From Antedon bifida (lineage: Eukaryota > Echinodermata > Crinoidea > Comatulida > Antedonidae), in the NCBI GenBank assembly GCA_963402885.1, contig OY727098.1, forward strand, positions 930,001 to 994,000: a DNA stretch of 64,000 nt, read 5' to 3'. A model generated the notes under the pieces. The model saw only the letters and a list, made by a program, of their open reading frames with translations, was not told where the DNA came from and did not search any database. Below, one piece after another: positions 40,901 through 49,900 of the stretch (position 1 is its first letter; the number at the start of each line of letters is the position of its first letter). A program made the position numbers and the translations under genes.

Positions 40901-43900
40901 TAATCTATGATCAATCATTGAAATTCATAAAATTGCGCGTAAGTCACGTTGCGCAACTATGACGTCATTCAAAAATAGGAGGTGCACAACTTCACGTAAA
41001 TGCCCATATGTTGTCAAAGTTATGAAATGTTATGTTTACACATTTTAGAGAAACACGACTCACAAAAAGGAAGGAAGGAAAGAAGAATAATACAGAAAAA
41101 AAATATTGATCTCATACAATAACAAGGAGTTATCCGCTTGGTATACCAAGCGGATAACTAATAAACTCATTCCCAGCCAATTGATAGCTAGTAGACAAAA
41201 ATCATGGAATTATTCTGACACTATATTTAACCATATTATTATAGTGATTTATACAGCGCTTTTCCTAGAATCGAAAGCGCTGTACAAAAATAGGAGTCAT
41301 TTACAATAAAATGAAATCAGATGTACAGTATGTTTATTGATCATCAGCTGATTTTACCCACACTCAAACTTACATAATATTGATAAATATGCTCATAAAC
41401 AATAAAGTATACATAGAAAATGAAAGTATACTAGCTTATTGGTCAATTAAATGTCAAAGTAAGTGGATAGAGAAAGCAGCGGAACAGATTCATTTTAGAA
41501 ACCATAATAGATTGAAATGGAAGATCATGTGTACTAGTGAAATACTATTCTCAAAAATAATGTAGTACAGATAATTATTTATTTTTTAACTTGATTCTAA
41601 AATACAATGAATGCATGACCACACAGTTGCTATGGTTTCCCAAGCATTATTAAGATACACCTACTCGTGCAAATTAGTTATTTTAGTTTTAACCTTTATT
41701 TGTCACTGTTCAAATTAAAAACAATATAAAAAAACACATAAAATTGAACTTTTACATATTTGGCTTGTGTCCATTTGAGTGTACTTTTAAAGAAGGTTTG
41801 GATATTTTAATATTTGTAAAATTTTCTTCAAATATTGTTTAAAATAATGTTGTAAATACAATATTTCTTATATTTGTTTGTTTTAGTCTATAGCTACTAA
41901 AACAATTTGTGCTTCTGAAAATTATGTTTTGGATATTATGAAATTTATAGAAATTCATTATGTTTTTGTGTTTGAATATTCTGATTTAATGATTGATTTA
42001 TTTCAGTGTTTGTGGAATTCAACCAGTGTTTACTGTTCAAAACAAAGTTTCCCATCAAATTCCTTGGGAAAAGGAATCTGGTCCAACATCGCCGCGGTAA
42101 TGATAAATAAAAAAAAACATAGTAGTCCCATTCTCATTTGCATGTTTAAATTTAAGAACCTTTGCTTGTTGTAGTTTTATCATTCATCGTATGTGTGCAA
42201 GTGATAGGTATTTTAATCTGTAGATGCCAACCTAGTCTTGATGTTCAGATTCTATTCCACATGATTGCTATGTGTGCACTAACACCACATCGGCATGGAA
42301 ACTGTGCTGTTCCACTCAGGGTAGTAGTCTTATTGCTCCAGACTAGCATGGAAACATGTTCATTTCTCACCACCCAGGGTAGTAGTCTTATTGTTCCAGA
42401 CTCACTAATACCACATCAGCATGGAAAGTACATGTTCATTTCCACACAGGGTAGTAGTCTTATTGTTCCAGACTCACTAATACCACATCGGCATGGAAAC
42501 ATGTTCATTTCCACACCGGGTAGTAGTCTTATTGTTCCAGACTCGCTAATACCACATCGGCATGGAAACATGTTCATTTCCACACCGGGTAGTAGTCTTA
42601 TTGTTCCAGACTCGCTAATACCACACAGGGTAGTAGTAGTCTTTAATATCTCAATCTGGCTAATAATCACTAATAATAATGTTTTTGAGAACCATTTTCA
42701 TCAGTTTTGCTCTTTGTGTTTAAAGTGTAATATTCAGTTAATTTAATCTCTGTCTACACTATCAAACTAGTTTGACAAAAAAAGTTTGATATGGTAGTGA
42801 TATGCTCAAATACGGTAGTGATATGACATCATCATATCCATATATGGGCACACCACATTTTTTTGTCACATAAAGTTTGATAGTGTAGACAGAGCTTTAG
42901 ATTAACGGTTCCTTCAATCTTTTGATTATTCATCATTTCCTTTAGAGATTTAAGAAGCATTAATATATTAAAATGAACATTTAGTGGAATGTTAAATCTC
43001 ATAAATGTAACAAACTGCTAATCTGAGCCCTGGGGAAGGGGTGGTTGTGAGGAATAAAGAGGTTGAAGAATTCAAAGCTCTGTCTACACTATCAAAGTAT
43101 GTGACAAAAAAATGTGATGTGCCCTTGGACATGATGATGTCATATCACTACCATGTTTGGCCACATCACACTTTTTTGTCAAACTAGTTTGATAATATAG
43201 ACTTAGACTTAAGAATCAGTATTTGAATTTGAATCTATCATTTGTGATTCTTTATTCCAAGCCAACAGTGTAAAGCACTAATAATGAAATCCTGCATAAG
43301 GTGTGCCAAACCCAGCTTTAAATCATGTCGATATAAGTTGACTCACTTGGACCTTGTTTTTAATGTGAGTGAACATTAGTAGGCCTATATTTAAAGATGT
43401 ACATTGCAGATAAAAAATAAAAAAAACATAGTTGAGATTATGTAGATATCAGTACTGGTTTAATTTTGATTATTGAGATAATTTCTATCATATAACATAT
43501 CTCATTAACAAATCATTGGTTGATTGATGTTAAATTAACTTGGTTTTATTCGTTTATCAAAAAAAAAAACCTATTTTTAGAGTGTATGTTGTGGAGAAAT
43601 AATAAATTGTGTAAAACCAACTTGAATCTTAATACATAATAAACTGTCTCTTTTCAAAATCATCAAAATGTTTATGTAATTTTCTGTAATTGTGAAAATA
43701 ATCTATTTATTATTACAGTGTAGGTGTGTGAGTGTATGTGTTATTGGTTTTCTATCTAATTGTTAAAGGAGTGTATAATTATTTTCTTGTTCGTCATTCC
43801 ATTTTTCATAAAAATATTTGTGACATTACCATTATTAACCAATATACTCATCATTCATACTCATTTTGTTAAACAAGACAAAATTAATTTTTTAGTTTTT

Positions 43901-46900
43901 TTTTATATTTGTTTTTTAATATTGATAATTTCCATGTTCTATAATATCCTTTTCTTTTATTTTATTTTTATTTGGTTTATCGTGATTATAAAAGAAATAG
44001 TGGCGTGTATAAAAAACATTCTCACAAATTACAGAGTACGCCATGTTTTGCGCATTCTTAATGAATATATACAAACATATATACAATACGAGATCTTTAA
44101 GAAACAATGCAGGAGACATCCTTTTAGGAATACTTCTATTTAAGTTTTTCTAATGAAAACATATAAATACTCTAATTTATTTGTGAAAATGTTATAAAAT
44201 ATGTGATTTCTTTCAATTTTGTTTTAATTTGACTTTCTCACACCAGTTGTTTTGTTTTTGTTGGAATTGTCAAAATTCACATTTTAATCAATATGTGTTT
44301 TCAGTTAATTACAAATTGACTTGTTTTGATTTTAATAATCAGATTGAATTTTGATAATGTGGTGTTTTTTCTAAATTTGCATGGTAAACTTCTTGCATGT
44401 TTATTGCAGTTTTGACGACGAGGATCTCCCACCACCTCCGTCGCCTACTGAATTACAACCATACGATGTTTCATCGCAGTCAAATGATTTTCCAGCTCCG
44501 CCCCCTCCTCCACCTCCTCCCCCAGGTCCAGAGTTCACCATAAACGTTGCCAAGCCTATGGGGTTACAGATGAAGCGAAGTCCACCACCAGATGTTCCCG
44601 TCTATAAAGCTCCGGGGTAAAATATTCAAAAAATATTATTTTAAAATTACTTTAAACACAAAATTATTCATTGTAACACTTAATTCTCAATAATCAATGT
44701 ATGCGTGCAAAACCAAGTGAGTAAAAAAATCATGATAAATATGATAAAAAAAATGTTTGTATTAAATTTTCCAAACTTGTACCTTTTTGAGAGGTTTTGT
44801 ATGTATACATTGAATTTTAGCATTTACTAACTTTAAAAGCACAGCACCGCTTCAATCTTCCTTTTCCCATTTCTTCTTCATTATTCTTTCCCAATCTTTA
44901 TCCCCTTTCTTCCATTTTCTGTTTCCCTGACATAGTATACTCCAACTTAATTCATATTTTATAAACTTTTTAAACTAAAAGTGTGGATTTTATTAATAAA
45001 ATATTTGTTTGTTTAGTATTTTGGAGTGTACTCATTTATGAGAAACTGAAAAGAATAACAAATATAGGAACTTTTCGATCCATAATTTATTCTTTTCCCT
45101 TTTATTTCTCCGCTCATTTACGCAAACCTCAGGATGCTTTTCACGTTAGCATTGTTTTGCGTCAAATTTGAGTTGAAGATTATTGTTAAGGTTAGTTAGC
45201 TACCATAGAAAAATCATAAATTCATATTAATTTTTAAAAATTATCTGCAAATATGTGATAAGCAAGCAACTCCCGAAAACATCTGTATTTGCATGAGGCC
45301 TACATACCAGACCCAGGGTTGGTGGGTACATAACCTAAAAGTTGGATCGAAAAGTGCCAAGTACTTGATTTAATGCATATTATTTTAAAAACACACTGCA
45401 CAAATTTCCTTTTGTTTCCTATCCTCTGTCTTGTTTATTATAATCCTACATATCCATGTTTTTCATGCATCTACATGTACTTTACATTCATTATCATTTA
45501 AAAGTGAATTAACATTTTATAAAGTGATTCAGAAGTCTTGTCTTGTATGCATTATCCTATGTCAGTATTGCTTGGAATGAATATGTATATGTTCAAATAC
45601 TGTACTAGTGTCAAAATCATCAAAAAATAGAATTTAATTTTAATTAATTGGTATTTTTTTAAATATTCATGATCTATACTATACAGTGGAGGCTCTTCAA
45701 TTGATTTTTGCAAATCCTTATTTAAGCCGTTTCCCACCAAACGCACATTTTGCCTTGATCATGCTAATACACACTGCAGGAGGTCACAATGCTGGCAGTG
45801 TGTGAACACACATACAATTTAAATTTAAAGCAAACCTCATAATTGCTGTGCTAATGCGTGTCTTTACTAAGTCTTAAGGATTGCCAAATTCCAATGATTT
45901 GTATAAGTATCATTGTTTTGGAGAGGTCGGACCAGAAAGGTCAAAGTAGCACATTTTAAGTATTTTTTTCATTAGTACAGTATTTAACAAATTCAGAAAA
46001 AATCATTTTCATGAAGTTATGTAAAACATACATATTAATTGCAGAAGAAAGTATAAGAATGATAAATATTACAGGCTAATGCATTACAATCCTGAAATAA
46101 ATAAATGTAATAACTAGTAATATTTATAGAATAAAAAAACACAAAACTTAGAGACTGAACATCAATAGAAGCTTTGTTAACTCAGACACTAATTTTAGAC
46201 AGCTTTTCTACCATATCCAGAAACTTGTAGTGAAATTCTAGATATACAAAACCATCAATATAATATGCATGTTTTTTTAATGTATATATATAAAATGAAA
46301 TTTTAAAATGATTGTTATATTCACACAATAATTAAGGCTTCAAATGGTAGGTATGTGTCGTCAACTTAAGCAAGAGGAAAGATAGTAAATAATTGTCACA
46401 GGACTAAACAACAAAAAAGTTTCCCTTTTGCTTCAAGTGGACTTGGAAATAGTGCTTCAATATTTTATATGTTGTTGTTTGTGATTTAAATACAAATTAA
46501 TAGTAAAACAAATAATCAATTATATGATAGGCAATACATCTTATATTGGCCCTTGAGTATCAATTAAGGAAGTTACTCTGTCACACAGAATCACATCATA
46601 TCCTATTATCAAGCATCATGACCAGTATAAAAGAATCGACAAACTTCCTACCAAACTAGTCTACAATAAGTACTATCCCTTATATTAATATATTGTTTTT
46701 TCACTTGTTTTCATTGCTTTTTCATCTTTGTGATTGGGTCACTTTTGCACTCACTCTTTTGTTCTCTTTGCTCTCTTGCGCTTGATTTCTATCCAGTGAG
46801 GACCAACCAGAAAGAATTAAAGTGATGTTTCTGCCGGATAATGGGTAACTACCAAATGCTTTTGCTTACTGTCTATACCATGAATGGATAAAGTAAACTG

Positions 46901-49900
46901 TTATTCTTTGATGGTTTGTTGCTTGTGTTTAAATGTTTGTGAATGTAGTTTAATTGCTTTTGTTATGGGATTCTCTAGTATGTAATACTTGTATATTCTC
47001 ACTATATCTTTTATATTGGGTATCCAATGCAAACATTTGTCTATGATACTGCCACCATGTTGAATTATTTCTCCATTGTAAATAACTGTTATTTCCTTTT
47101 GAAGTGAGGAGCAGTTTTAGACCAAAAAAACTAAAACCAAAACACTATAATCTAGCTAGTAATGACATAGTAATGGATATAGAGCCTATCCCCTTGTGCA
47201 AGTGGGTGAGGGGGTTGCAAGACTTAATACCAACGTGCCATGAGTATTCATTGCAAGTAGGAACTTAAAATAATTTTTCTGAAACATTCCAGAAGCGTGT
47301 GTTGTCAACCTGACTTGTTACTCCCTGTTTTTTGCTTGAAAGAGTCCGTAGAATTGTGATTGGGAATATATCCTGTCTTCTATACAGTGAAAAAAAGGGG
47401 GTGGGGGGGGGCATTAATTTGTATATCCTATTACAACCAGTCAAAAAGGGCAGTTTGTTTTTTAATAAATCTTTGATTACGTTATTAAAGAATTGGCTAA
47501 TATTGAATAATATAATCATTCACTTTTAGCTAAATTTCAGATTAGTATATCAAATTTGGAATTCCTGGGATAATGCTTGTACAAACTTGTTCTAGGTTAG
47601 GTTCATTTTATGTATAATAAGGTAGGTATGGGAGTAGAATAGTTTGTGCAGACTAAACAAAAACAACTTAAAAATTAATTGAAATAATAAAACATAAGTT
47701 TTTGTTTATGTTGACAGCAGTAAGCTTTCCAGAACTCCCAATATTATTTTAATTTTATTTAACCATTGTTATTCCATTGTTTTTTTACAATTTTTATTTA
47801 ATGTTTTCTTATTTATTAATGCTTTGCACACAATATTGTTATTTAGTGATCTGTGCATTTTTTTCTTTATAAATATTTTTTTGTTAAAAATGAATTGATA
47901 TCAATTTTAGTATTGAAATTATATGTTGCATGTTAAGCATGTTTATGTGAAATGTATTGAGCAATAATTATTTGGAATACAGGCTGTAAATTTTATTTAA
48001 CTGTTATTATATTTAAATGTAAATATTCAAGTATATTGTTGCAAGGAAGTATAAAATATCACAGTAGTATTTAGTTACTGGCAATTGTGAAATTGTTATT
48101 ATTTAATTTTGCTATTATGATAATAAAATTGTTTGTCATATTATTACGCAAATCTTCCAGTAATAATTTTTAAGAGAAATGTTTGTTTTCAGTAAGAAAA
48201 GCACACCAAGCCAAGTTGCCCACCAAGCACGTACACTGAAGAATACTCAATCTCCCCAGGCATACGGCTCCTCGCCACAGGCCTACACACCACAAGCCTA
48301 CACACCACCAAGACAACCAAGTAAGTACACTGATCGTCCCATAATTTTCACGTACAAATGTGGCTGGTAGTAATTATGTTCCATCATAATAATTTATATG
48401 TATCTTTCTTTTTTATCATTCTTGGTTTTTATTGAATGCACTGTGTTTTGTAAATAGATAAAATAACAGAAAAGAATGTTAAAAGTAAAGAATACTTGAA
48501 TTTTCAGAAAACAATGTTCAGAAACTATACAGAAAATAATTGTAGTAGTAGAAAAAAAAAGTGTAGTAGATAAATTTATATATTAAGAAAATATTGGGCA
48601 TATAGTAAAAAATCTTTAAAATATAAATAATATTAAAGAGGATGAAAAAAACTAGAAAATAATGAAAACAATTGAAGAAAAGAAAATGTTAGAGATTCTG
48701 TAATTATTGTTTATCAAACATTGAATGAATAAAAAAGAGAGATGCTAGAAAATTCTCAATAGTTCATTAAAATATATTTTTACTGCATATTTTGTCAGCT
48801 CCAAAGGCAACTGGGCCAGTGCTACCAACGGTACCAGTGTTTAACCCTTCTCAATCCAGAATGCCATCAGCACCTACAGCTCCATTTTCAACAGTCCCTA
48901 GACCTTCAAACCCAGGAGTTCCTAAAGTCACCCCAACTGGCACACGCACACCAACATGTGAGGGATGTGGACAAATTATCAGGTATTACTTCTTATTGTT
49001 TGGAGAAGACACAACACTGCTGTTGCAGTCTAATGCCTCTCTGACCAGATTTAAATCAACCGATATATAGCTTAACCAATAAGACCAGTTTTTATATTAT
49101 ACTCAAATTCATGAAAAATTCATTTCCGTCTTTATCATAAGTAACCTGCATGTTGCATTATATTTATAGTGACCTTTGATGCCTGTTAAGTCTTTAGATA
49201 GGTATTTTTTTATTTTATACGCATCCAACAGGGAGCACAAACACGGCAATTACAGGATGGACAAACTATTTTTGATGTGTTGGGAGTGGAGTTTGAACCC
49301 TGGCACTAGGTCAGAATTGAACCCCGGACCTTGGGATTGGAAGGCAAGCACCTTCACCACCAAGCTCCACTACATTTACTAACATTTTTATGTTTTTCTT
49401 TTCTGTGTGACAGAGGGCCATTTGTGACTGCTGTGGGTAAGAATTGGCATCCAGAACATTTTGTTTGTGCTCATTGTCACGAACCCCTTCAGAATATTGG
49501 TTTTGTGGAAGAGAAAGGCAAAATGTATTGTGAGAAGGACTACAGTACCCTGTATGCTCCTAAGTGTAGCAAGTGTCTTCAGAGTGTTGTGGGGGTAAGC
49601 CTTTCAAAATTCCTTTTTATCTAGGCCTAGCTCACTGACTTACCAGTATTATCACAAGGCGCAGGATGTAGCAATGTCAATGGAATTACTGTAAATGCAC
49701 TCTTCCTTGGTATGCAACCAATGCATCTGTTGTGAATTCTGGCAGATGATTGTCAAATCATACCAAATTGTCACCATCAAATAAAAATATCTCTGATGGA
49801 ATGATATACCCATACCGATACATTTGTCAATTCCATAGCCTGAAACAACCCGTTTCCATCAATATAAAAAAATACTCTATTAATATAATATTATAAATAA

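Noticed and set aside
42162-42746. 194-codon plus-strand frame of repeats.
   Set aside because: The open frame follows from a 69-bp (23-codon) minisatellite inside an intron; there is no start context or flanking exon support.
43760-44143. 127-codon plus-strand frame rich in Ile, Phe and Leu, like a membrane protein.
   Set aside because: It lies in AT-rich intron DNA where T-rich codons give hydrophobic residues by default. No motif was seen, and it lies inside a Zasp intron.
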